Source: JAGDMJ01 sp963809695 (GTDB lineage: Bacteria > Bacteroidota > Ignavibacteria > UBA10030 > UBA6906). From it: 64,000 nucleotides of DNA. Within the stretch, counting starts at the first letter, position 1; each line of letters begins with the position of its first letter. Positions 1-7,609 of the stretch are shown piece by piece. A program made the translations under genes and the position numbers. The notes beneath the pieces were generated by a model. That model saw only the letters and a program-made list of their open reading frames with translations. It made no database searches and was not told the DNA's origin. Location: contig CAWEKI010000006.1 in the NCBI GenBank assembly GCA_963809695.1, positions 310,001 through 374,000 of the forward strand, written 5' to 3'.

Positions 1-1
1 C

Positions 2-637
2 CAGGCACGTGGCGGTGAGCTGCGCGCAGTATCTACGGACGGGCACAGATTGGTGAAATTCCAGTACAAGTGTGATCCGCCACTTGTGTTGAAAAAGGAC
101 ATTGTTATACCGGCAAAAGCACTTGTGGTGCTGAGTAAGTCTCTGGAAGACGGAGAAAGTACTATCAGCGTGAGCGATACGCATATCCGGTTCTCGTTTG
201 ACAAGTCGTTTCTGGTGTCGCGGCTGATTGACGAAACGTACCCGAACTATGAAAGCGTCATCCCGACGGACAACAACAAGGCGATGACAGTAAACCGGGA
301 GGAGATGGTTTCGTCCATTCGAAGGGTGGCTCTTTACGCAAGTGCGACGACACATCAGGTCCGGTTCGACATCAATGGCGACGCCCTGCAGATTACGGCG
401 CAGGACATTGATTTTGGCGGCGATGCACGGGAAAAGATCAAGTGCAGCTATGCTGACGGGACAATGGAGATTGGATTCAACTCCACGTACCTGATTGACA
501 TCCTGACCCATCTTGATGGGGAAAGCGTAACGTTCAGATTCAGTTCACCCACGCGTGCGGGTTTGATCTCGCCGACGGAGGAGTCGGACCGCGAGGCAGT
601 GATCATGCTGGTCATGCCGGTCCGGCTGAACGCCTGA
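2..637 (+). CDS. dnaN: DNA polymerase III beta subunit (sliding clamp), 3' part
   Basis: This is the C-terminal part of the replicative sliding clamp; the gene begins upstream of the window and its reading frame is already open at base 2. The first residues include the clamp signature TDGHRL, and the frame runs without interruption to the TGA ending at 637. The end of the protein (VMLVMPVRL-like: MLVMPVRLNA) is the usual clamp C-terminus, which forms part of the hydrophobic pocket that binds polymerase and other partners. About 210 residues are visible of an expected 365-375. A strong hairpin follows the stop and separates it from recF. Identification is secure; only the 5' end is missing. 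Confidence 0.95.
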   Translation, partial: QARGGELRAVSTDGHRLVKFQYKCDPPLVLKKDIVIPAKALVVLSKSLEDGESTISVSDTHIRFSFDKSFLVSRLIDETYPNYESVIPTDNNKAMTVNREEMVSSIRRVALYASATTHQVRFDINGDALQITAQDIDFGGDAREKIKCSYADGTMEIGFNSTYLIDILTHLDGESVTFRFSSPTRAGLISPTEESDREAVIMLVMPVRLNA

Positions 638-661
638 TTATGTGCAGAAACGCTTCTGTCT

Positions 662-694
662 CAGCGGCCCCGTTCGTAGCGGGGCTGCCGTTTT
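662..694 (+). terminator. Rho-independent-like terminator after dnaN
   Basis: A nine-base-pair stem (664-672 with 680-688, one G-U pair) closes a seven-base loop and is followed by CGTTTT. It lies 26 bases after the dnaN stop and 22 bases before recF, so it probably reduces read-through from dnaN into recF. Confidence 0.6.
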
Positions 695-715
695 AATGGT
701 ATCATCCGGGGTTGA

Positions 716-1870
716 ATGCTTATTGCAGAGGTGCGGCTCAGGAATTTTCGCAATCACGCGGATACCCTGCTCGACTTTGGCGAGGGAATCAATGTGCTGT
801 CGGGGAAGAACGGCCAGGGAAAAACAAACATCCTGGAAGCGATCTCGTTCCTGAGCTTGACGAAGAGCTTTTACTCCTCCAGCGATGCAACCGCAGTTCG
901 CTTCGGGGCGGAAGCATTCAAAGTGGAAGGGGAGATCATCACTGCTTCCGGGCTTCGGCATACGGTCCAGATAACCTATAACCTGCAGTCTGGCGAGAAA
1001 ACCTTTACGGTGAACAACACGCGTCCGGAGTCGCTTGCATCAGTGATCGGAACGTTTCCCGTGGTGATCCTTTCTCCGGAGAACAACGCCATCACGTTTG
1101 GCGGGCCGCTGGCACGGCGGCGGTTCATGGATCTGACGCTCTCGCAGGTCAGCCGGGTGTATCTGGCGGATGTGCTGGAATACAGGAGGGTGCTGCGTCA
1201 GCGGAACCGGCTCCTGAGCGATGCAAGGACAACCGGTGCAAACAATGTAACAACGCTTGAGCCCTGGACAGCAAGCCTTGTACAGTACGGCAGCAGGATT
1301 GTGAAGCGCCGGCAGGAGTTCGTTGCAGAGTTCAAGGGATACATCGGGCGCTCATACAGGATGCTGGTCAGCAGCGGCGAGGATCCTGGCATCGAGTACG
1401 TGAGCTTCGGGCCACTTCCTGATGAAGCGGCAGTTGAAGAGATTGCGTTGTGCATGAACGCGGAGCTGAAAGCCAGGATGATGGAAGAGGTACGCCGCGG
1501 GTCAACACTTGTGGGTCCTCATCGGGACGAGTTGCGCCTCTCGATCAACGGGGCCGCGTTGCAGCAGTACGCCTCTCAGGGCCAGCACAAAACGTTCCTG
1601 GTGGCGCTCAAGACGGCGGAGTTCTTCTACCTGCAGGAGCGCAGGGGAGAATCACCCATCTTTCTGTTGGATGACCTGTTCAGCGAGCTGGATGAAGGGC
1701 GGTCAAAGAGGATTCTGGAACTCATCGCCGGACTGGGGCAAACCATCATTACCACAACCGACGGGCGGGTGCAGGAGGAAACAGCGGGGTGGAACGACCA
1801 TCGCAGGAGGTTCATCATTGAAAATGGGACGAGCCGGGCGGACAAAGTCGTCAGGCAAGAGTCAACCTAG
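716..1870 (+). CDS. recF: DNA replication and repair protein RecF
   Basis: RecF is an SMC/ABC-like ATPase that binds gapped DNA and helps load RecA through RecFOR. The protein has 384 residues, close to the usual 360-380. The start MLIAEVRLRNFRN is typical. A Walker A motif GKNGQGKT lies near residue 31, an ABC signature-like segment SQGQHKT near residue 285 and a Walker B FLLDDLFSELD near residue 317. It follows dnaN and precedes dciA and gyrB, the common replication order. Its 3' end overlaps the next gene by about 45 bases, which suggests translational coupling. Confidence 0.95.
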   Translation: MLIAEVRLRNFRNHADTLLDFGEGINVLSGKNGQGKTNILEAISFLSLTKSFYSSSDATAVRFGAEAFKVEGEIITASGLRHTVQITYNLQSGEKTFTVNNTRPESLASVIGTFPVVILSPENNAITFGGPLARRRFMDLTLSQVSRVYLADVLEYRRVLRQRNRLLSDARTTGANNVTTLEPWTASLVQYGSRIVKRRQEFVAEFKGYIGRSYRMLVSSGEDPGIEYVSFGPLPDEAAVEEIALCMNAELKARMMEEVRRGSTLVGPHRDELRLSINGAALQQYASQGQHKTFLVALKTAEFFYLQERRGESPIFLLDDLFSELDEGRSKRILELIAGLGQTIITTTDGRVQEETAGWNDHRRRFIIENGTSRADKVVRQEST

Positions 1871-2141
1871 GGCCGTGGGAGCGGCGATCCAGGACCTTGC
1901 GAAACATCTTGGCCTGGAAAAGAACCTCGAGGAGTACCAGGTGCTCACCTCCTGGCAGGAGGTGGTGGGAGAGCAGATCGCGAAGGTGACGCAAGCGCAG
2001 CGCATGGAAAACGGGGTGCTGCTCGTGAGCGTATCGACGGCACCGTGGCGGGCGGAGCTCTCCATGAAGCGGATGGAAATCCTGCGCAAGATCAACGCCA
2101 CGTTTGGAAAAACTGTGGTAAAGGAGATACGATTCAGGTAG
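1824..2141 (+). CDS. dciA: DUF721 / DciA-like helicase-loading protein
   Basis: This small protein of 105 residues matches the DUF721 pattern: an N-terminal helix of the type IQDLAKHLGLEKNLEEY, then VTSWQEVVGEQIAKVTQ-like and a beta-rich end with LLVSVSTAPWRAEL. DUF721 proteins include DciA, the predicted ancestral DnaB operator in bacteria that lack DnaC or DnaI. A dnaB gene lies in the same window and no dnaC is seen. The gene starts inside recF. An AGGAGG at 1805-1810 is spaced 7 bases from an in-frame TTG at 1818 and 13 bases from the ATG at 1824, so the true start could be either. The family call is good; the loader role is inference from the family. Confidence 0.8.
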   Translation: MGRAGRTKSSGKSQPRAVGAAIQDLAKHLGLEKNLEEYQVLTSWQEVVGEQIAKVTQAQRMENGVLLVSVSTAPWRAELSMKRMEILRKINATFGKTVVKEIRFR

Positions 2142-2167
2142 AAGACGGATAACGGGAAGAGAGAGCA

Positions 2168-4219
2168 ATGGGAAAAACAGCGACAGTGGACGCAGTAAAG
2201 CAGAGCGGCAATGGTAACGGGCATGCCTACACGGCCGAAGATATCACCGTTCTGAAAGGGCTGGAAGCAGTCCGCAGGCGTCCGGCAATGTACATCGGTG
2301 ACATCAGCGCGCGCGGTCTGCATCACCTCGTCTACGAGGTGGTGGACAACTCGATTGATGAAGCTCTCGCGGGGTTCGCAAAGACCATCGATGTCATGAT
2401 CAACAAAGATGGCTCGGTCACCGTCATCGATGACGGCCGGGGTATTCCGACGGACATGCACAAGGACGAAAAGCGGTCGGCCCTCGAGGTGGTGATGACG
2501 ATGCTGCATGCCGGCGGAAAGTTCGACAAGAACACCTACAAAGTCTCTGGGGGCCTTCATGGGGTCGGCGTCTCCGTTGTGAACGCGCTAAGCGAGTGGC
2601 TGGAGGTAGAAGTCTACCGCGGGGGGAAAATCTGGTTCCAGAAATACAAGCGGGGTGAACCGGTAGCAGCGGTGAAAACTACGGGGAAGGCGGAACGGGG
2701 GAAAACGGGCACCAAAGTGACGTTCCTGCCGGACGGGCAGATCTTTAAGAACCGGGTGTTCAAATTTGAGACCCTGGCAGAACGTCTGCGGGAACTCGCA
2801 TTCCTCAACTCGGAAGCAACGCTCCGGATCGTGGATTTGCGCAACAAGAGCGAGCAGGAAGAGGTCTTCCACTTCAAAGGGGGGCTCATCGAATTCGTGA
2901 AGTACATTGATGCCACCCGCTCTGCAATCATGAAGAAGCCGTTCTACGCGCAGGGGTCGGACAAAGATGAGAATGGGCGGATCGTGGAAGTGGAGGCGTC
3001 GTTCCAGTATAACGACGATTACAGCGAGAACATCTTCTCATACGTCAACAACATCAACACCCATGAAGGAGGCACACACCTGGTTGGATTCCGTACCGCA
3101 CTGACCAGGACGCTCAACAGCTTTGCATACAAGAACGGCATCCTCAAAGAAGGGGGACTATCGCTCAGCGGCGATGACTTCCGCGAGGGGTTCACCGGCG
3201 TCTTGAGCGTGAAAGTGCCTGAGCCGCAGTTCGAAGGGCAGACCAAGACAAAGCTGGGCAACAGCGAGGTCAAGAGCATCGTGGAAGGGGTGATTGGGCC
3301 GGCGTTGGCAAACTGGCTCGAGGAGAACCCGCCCGATGCCAAGCGCATCCTGGAAAAGTCCATGCGGGCGGCTGAGGCACGCGAGGCAGCCAGGAAAGCG
3401 CGCGACCTGACTCGCCGCAAGAATGCCCTCACATCGGGCGGACTGCCCGGCAAGCTGGCGGACTGCTCGATCAACGATCCCGAGCACTGCGAGCTCTACC
3501 TTGTGGAGGGTGATTCTGCGGGCGGGAGCGCCAAGCAGGGACGCGATCGCCGTTTCCAGGCCATCCTGCCGCTGAAAGGGAAGATCCTCAATGTGGAAAA
3601 GGCGCGGCTCAATAAGATCCTGGAGAACGAGGAAATCCGTAATATCTTCACCGCCGTTGGTACCGGCGTGGGGGAGGAATTTAACGCATCCAAGATCCGC
3701 TACGGCAAGATCATTCTCATGTGCGATGCAGATGTGGACGGATCGCATATCCGGACGCTGCTGCTGACCCTGCTGTACCGGCATTTGAAGGAGCTTCTGG
3801 AGCTGGGGCATGTCTACATTGCCCAGCCCCCGTTGTACAAACTCAAGAAGGGAAAACAGGAGTTCTATGCGTACGACGAGGATGAGCGGGATGAGATCCT
3901 GAAGCGGCTGGCCGGTGAGAAAGGACACAAGGCTGACGCCCAGCAGCCCTATACGGAGGGAGAAGAAGTGCACGAGGAAGGCGCCCAGGTTATGGGCAAC
4001 GGAGTGATCATCTCACGGTTCAAAGGGCTGGGCGAAATGAACCCGGAGCAGCTCTGGGCGACCACCATGAATCCGGAGACCCGGACCATCCTGCAGGTAA
4101 GCATTGAAAATGCTGCCGATGCGGATCGCACCTTCTCGATTCTGATGGGAGACGATGTGGAGCCGCGGCGAGAGTTCATCGAGAAGAACGCGAAGTATGT
4201 AAGGAACCTGGACGTGTAA
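2168..4219 (+). CDS. gyrB: DNA gyrase subunit B
   Basis: GyrB supplies ATP binding and the TOPRIM site of gyrase, which introduces negative supercoils with GyrA. The 683-residue protein is the short form, without the roughly 165-residue insert of E. coli. The GHKL fold is visible from RRPAMYIGD through the glycine-rich GGLHGVGVSVVNALS. The TOPRIM residues appear as EGDSAGG (about residue 440) and DADVDGSH (about 519), and the C-terminal GLGEMNPEQLW block is present. It sits 26 bases after dciA and 50 bases before gyrA, so gyrB and gyrA are probably co-transcribed. Confidence 0.97.
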   Translation: MGKTATVDAVKQSGNGNGHAYTAEDITVLKGLEAVRRRPAMYIGDISARGLHHLVYEVVDNSIDEALAGFAKTIDVMINKDGSVTVIDDGRGIPTDMHKDEKRSALEVVMTMLHAGGKFDKNTYKVSGGLHGVGVSVVNALSEWLEVEVYRGGKIWFQKYKRGEPVAAVKTTGKAERGKTGTKVTFLPDGQIFKNRVFKFETLAERLRELAFLNSEATLRIVDLRNKSEQEEVFHFKGGLIEFVKYIDATRSAIMKKPFYAQGSDKDENGRIVEVEASFQYNDDYSENIFSYVNNINTHEGGTHLVGFRTALTRTLNSFAYKNGILKEGGLSLSGDDFREGFTGVLSVKVPEPQFEGQTKTKLGNSEVKSIVEGVIGPALANWLEENPPDAKRILEKSMRAAEAREAARKARDLTRRKNALTSGGLPGKLADCSINDPEHCELYLVEGDSAGGSAKQGRDRRFQAILPLKGKILNVEKARLNKILENEEIRNIFTAVGTGVGEEFNASKIRYGKIILMCDADVDGSHIRTLLLTLLYRHLKELLELGHVYIAQPPLYKLKKGKQEFYAYDEDERDEILKRLAGEKGHKADAQQPYTEGEEVHEEGAQVMGNGVIISRFKGLGEMNPEQLWATTMNPETRTILQVSIENAADADRTFSILMGDDVEPRREFIEKNAKYVRNLDV

Positions 4220-4269
4220 GTCCGGAGTATTGAAACGGCATTCAGAGGAAGGCCAGAAGAAGAGACGAT

Positions 4270-6864
4270 ATGGCAACAGTCAACGAAAAAGTAATTCCTG
4301 TTGATATTGAAGACGAAATGCGCGGCTCCTACATCGATTACTCGATGTCGGTGATTGTCGCGCGGGCGCTGCCGGACGTCCGGGACGGCCTGAAGCCTGT
4401 GCACCGCCGCGTACTGTTTGGCATGCAGGAGCTGGGACTGGCCGCGAACCGGGCATACAAGAAGTCCGCCCGCATCGTCGGAGAGGTGCTCGGCAAGTAC
4501 CACCCGCATGGCGACACGGCAGTCTACGATACCATGGTGCGCATGGCGCAGGATTTTTCCATGCGCTATCCGCTGGTGGACGGGCAGGGGAACTTCGGCT
4601 CGGTGGACGGCGACTCCCCCGCGGCGATGCGGTATACGGAAGCGCGGCTCTCCCGCATTGCCGAGGAAATGCTGAAAGATCTCGGCAAGAACACGGTCGA
4701 TTTCACGCCAAACTTCGATGATACGCTCAAGGAGCCGTCGGTGTTGCCGGCCATGGTGCCGAACCTTCTTGTCAACGGTACCAGCGGCATTGCGGTCGGC
4801 ATGGCGACGAACATTCCGCCGCACAATCTCACCGAAGTGATCGACGGCTGTGTGGCGCTGATCAAGGATGACACGCTCACGAACGAAAAGCTGATGAAAT
4901 TCGTGAAGGCGCCCGACTTTCCGACCGGCGGCATCATCTACGGCTACGAGGGCGTGAAGAGCGCCTATACCACCGGCCGCGGCAGGATCGTGGTCCGTGC
5001 AAAAGCCAGCATCGAAACCGGGAAGAACGACCGGCAGAGCATTGTCATCACCGAAATTCCGTACCAGGTGAACAAGGCGAACCTGATCGAGAAGATTGCC
5101 GACCTGATCAACGAGAAGAAGATCGAGGACATCTCCGACATCCGGGATGAGTCGGACCGCGACGGGTTGCGGGTTGTGGTGGAGCTGAAGCGGGATGCAA
5201 ACGCAGAGGTCATCCTGAACAACCTGTACAAACATACGCAGCTGCAGACCACCTTCGGCGTCATCATGCTGGCCCTGGTGGAGGGCCGGCCGCGGGTGCT
5301 GACGCTACGGGAGATGATGCAGTACTTCATCGCGCACCGCAACGAAGTGGTTGTGCGCCGGTCGCAGTACGAGCTGGACGAGGCGGAGAAACGTGCGCAC
5401 ATTCTGGAAGGCTACATCATCGCGCTGGACAACATCGACGCGATCATCAAGCTGATCAAGGCGTCCAGGGACGTGGAGACTGCCAAGAACGGCTTGATGA
5501 AGAAGTTCAAGCTTTCCGAGATTCAGGCCAAAGCCATCCTGGACATGCGGCTTCAGCGCCTTACCGGCCTGGAACGCCGGAAGATCGAGGAAGAGTACCG
5601 CGAAACCATCAAGCTGATCGAGCAGTTGAAGGCCATCCTGAAGAGCAAGGCGCTTCAGATGGAGATCATCCGCAAGGAGCTCCTCGAAATCAAGGAGAAG
5701 TATGGCGATCCTCGGCGTACTGAAATCGTCTACAAGGCTGAAGAGTTCAGCATCGAGGACATGATCGCCGAAGAGCAGGTGGTCGTCACGATCAGCCATA
5801 GCGGCTTCATCAAGCGCTTCCCGGTAAGCGGCTATCGCCGCCAGACCCGGGGAGGCAGAGGTAGCATGGGCGCCGCTACCAAGGAAGACGATTTCATCGA
5901 GCACGTGTTCGTGGCGGCAACGCACGATTATCTGATGCTCTTCACAGACCGCGGGCGCTGCTACTGGCTGAAGGTGTTCGAGATTCCGGAAGGAGGAAGG
6001 GCAACGCGGGGTAAGTCGATTACCAATCTCATCTCCCGCGAGCCGGACGAGAACATTGCCTCGTACGTGACTGTGAAGAACTTCCAGGATCCGTTCTTTG
6101 TGATGATGGCGACCGTGCAGGGTATCATCAAGAAGACGCCGCTGGAAGAGTTCAGCAATCCGCGCAAGTCAGGGATTGGCACAATCGGGCTGGGGAAAGC
6201 GGACCGGCTGGTGGATGCGCGCCTCACGGACGGGAACCAGGACATTGTCCTGGGGACAAGAGAAGGGCTTGCCATCCGCTTTCACGAGAGTGAAGTGCGC
6301 CCCATGGGGCGCACCGCCTCCGGTGTCCGAGCCATCAAGCTGGGCAAGCAGGACAGGGTAGTCGGCTTGGTTGCGCTGCGGCGCTCCGGCACCAGCATTC
6401 TGATTGCTACGGAGAAAGGGTTTGGAAAGCGGAGCGAGACTGCGGAGTACCGGGTCAGCCACCGCGGCGGCAAGGGGATCTTTACCGTGAAAACCATGGA
6501 CAAGACCGGCAAGATGGTTGCCATTCGCGAGGTAGTCGAAACAGATGACGTGGTCATCGTGACCAGCGGCGGCATCATTATCCGGCAGCATGCATCAGAG
6601 ATCCGGCTTGCCGGACGCAATACGCAAGGTGTTCGCCTGATCAGGCTGGATGCAGGAGACTCGATCGCCGATGTCGCGGCTGTAGTCTCGGAAGAAGCGG
6701 ATGAGCCGACCAACGGCTCAACACCGACGAAAGGGAGCGCTGCAGGTGAAGCGGACGGACTTGATTCGCCGGAAAACGGCACGAAAACTCCGCCGTCCCA
6801 GAAGGCGCTGCCAAAGAAAGCAAGTGCAAAACCCGCGAAAGCAAAGAGGGGAAAGAAGAAGTAG
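4270..6864 (+). CDS. gyrA: DNA gyrase subunit A
   Basis: GyrA is the DNA-breaking subunit of gyrase. In 864 residues I see the winged-helix and tower region, the catalytic Tyr122 (in RYTEARLSRI, numbered as in E. coli), the quinolone-determining stretch with Thr83 and Asp87, a GyrA-box-like QTRGGRG near residue 533, and six-blade pinwheel repeats to about residue 800. The last 55 residues are a lysine/alanine/proline-rich tail, as is common. Position after gyrB supports gyrase rather than topoisomerase IV. Thr83 replaces the Ser83 of E. coli; threonine occurs naturally here in some bacteria, so no resistance claim is made. Confidence 0.97.
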   Translation: MATVNEKVIPVDIEDEMRGSYIDYSMSVIVARALPDVRDGLKPVHRRVLFGMQELGLAANRAYKKSARIVGEVLGKYHPHGDTAVYDTMVRMAQDFSMRYPLVDGQGNFGSVDGDSPAAMRYTEARLSRIAEEMLKDLGKNTVDFTPNFDDTLKEPSVLPAMVPNLLVNGTSGIAVGMATNIPPHNLTEVIDGCVALIKDDTLTNEKLMKFVKAPDFPTGGIIYGYEGVKSAYTTGRGRIVVRAKASIETGKNDRQSIVITEIPYQVNKANLIEKIADLINEKKIEDISDIRDESDRDGLRVVVELKRDANAEVILNNLYKHTQLQTTFGVIMLALVEGRPRVLTLREMMQYFIAHRNEVVVRRSQYELDEAEKRAHILEGYIIALDNIDAIIKLIKASRDVETAKNGLMKKFKLSEIQAKAILDMRLQRLTGLERRKIEEEYRETIKLIEQLKAILKSKALQMEIIRKELLEIKEKYGDPRRTEIVYKAEEFSIEDMIAEEQVVVTISHSGFIKRFPVSGYRRQTRGGRGSMGAATKEDDFIEHVFVAATHDYLMLFTDRGRCYWLKVFEIPEGGRATRGKSITNLISREPDENIASYVTVKNFQDPFFVMMATVQGIIKKTPLEEFSNPRKSGIGTIGLGKADRLVDARLTDGNQDIVLGTREGLAIRFHESEVRPMGRTASGVRAIKLGKQDRVVGLVALRRSGTSILIATEKGFGKRSETAEYRVSHRGGKGIFTVKTMDKTGKMVAIREVVETDDVVIVTSGGIIIRQHASEIRLAGRNTQGVRLIRLDAGDSIADVAAVVSEEADEPTNGSTPTKGSAAGEADGLDSPENGTKTPPSQKALPKKASAKPAKAKRGKKK

Positions 6865-6878
6865 GCATGTTGGTTCGG

Positions 6879-6913
6879 GCGAGTGGGCCAGGTCTCTGAC
6901 CCGGCCCACTCGC
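6879..6913. terminator. Hairpin between convergent gyrA and membrane-protein gene
   Basis: A perfect eleven-base-pair inverted repeat (6879-6889 with 6903-6913) encloses a 13-base loop that can pair further. It lies 14 bases after gyrA and 35 bases after the end of the facing gene, the expected place for a bidirectional terminator. No clear T-run follows on either strand, so termination is inferred. Confidence 0.5.
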
Positions 6914-6948
6914 GTATACGTGTTGAGCCTCCCGTTTTTCCCGCCGGC

Positions 6949-7527
6949 TCAACTACCGACCACCTTTTTCGGCGGCTTCACGACCAGAGAGATCCCCCAT
7001 CCCGCCAGCAACCAGCCGATGATCGTATCGAGAGCCATGGAAGTTGTAAACCCGAGCGGAAATCCCATCCAGTTCCAGTTTGCAAAGTAGGTTGCCAGTG
7101 CCAGGAAGATCCCGAGCATGCCAAAGAACGAGAGGCGCTGGAAGAGCGTGCCCGTGAGCGCTGTGCTCCGCTGGTAGGTCCATGTGGCCACAAGCGCTGC
7201 GAGGATGTAGATGAGCAACCCCACCACGATGCTGCTTGCCATCATCGGATCAGCACCCTTGGGATCATAGACAACCATTCCCATCGGGCCGCGGCGATAG
7301 CGCTCCGTCCACGCATCCATCGCTGCCTTGTCCGATGTATTACCCGGCCTCCCGGGGAATCCATAAACGCCCTGCTGCGGCGTTCCTTGCAACGCAGCAA
7401 CCACAGCCTCCTCGTTCGGCAGATTCTGTACCGTATCCTTGTGGAGCGGCAGAATCATCCATGCCAGGATTCCCCAGACCAGAAGAATCACTCCGCCAAG
7501 AACACCACCCAAAAGAGTTCGTGCCAT
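6949..7527 (-). CDS. Uncharacterised four-helix membrane protein
   Basis: I do not recognise the family. The 192-residue protein has a hydrophobic segment at residues 4-28, a polar stretch of about 65 residues predicted outside the membrane (with GFPGRPGNTSDKAAMDAW), and three more hydrophobic segments near 97-117, 130-150 and 157-181, ending in VVKPPKKVVGS. The start has a good TGGAGGTATA-type ribosome site just upstream of the ATG at 7527. It is separated from the preceding VWA gene by 82 bases that hold three DnaA-box-like sequences, so it may have its own promoter. No function can be assigned. Confidence 0.75.
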   Translation of the reverse strand: MARTLLGGVLGGVILLVWGILAWMILPLHKDTVQNLPNEEAVVAALQGTPQQGVYGFPGRPGNTSDKAAMDAWTERYRRGPMGMVVYDPKGADPMMASSIVVGLLIYILAALVATWTYQRSTALTGTLFQRLSFFGMLGIFLALATYFANWNWMGFPLGFTTSMALDTIIGWLLAGWGISLVVKPPKKVVGS

Positions 7528-7545
7528 AATATACCTCCATCAAGG

Positions 7546-7575
7546 TGTGGAAAAGGATTGTGGAAATGTGGATAG
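7546..7575 (-). promoter_or_regulatory. Cluster of three DnaA-box-like sites
   Basis: TGTGGAAAA (7546-7554), TGTGGAAAT (7559-7567) and TGTGGATAG (7567-7575) lie in the same orientation in 30 bases. The reverse complement of the first fits the E. coli consensus TTWTNCACA exactly; the other two differ only at the outermost base. The cluster lies in the short gap upstream of the 6949-7527 gene and about 7 kb from dnaN. Function is inferred from sequence only. Confidence 0.4.
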
Positions 7576-7609
7576 ATTATACGGAATTCTTATGCAATTA
7601 TCCCTGCTC

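Noticed and set aside
4507..4530. Thr83 in GyrA as a quinolone-resistance change
   Set aside because: Threonine is a normal residue here in several susceptible bacteria, so no resistance can be read from it.
3949..5235. A 428-codon minus-strand frame across gyrB and gyrA
   Set aside because: It is antisense to highly conserved gyrase sequence, with His/Arg-rich composition typical of shadow frames.
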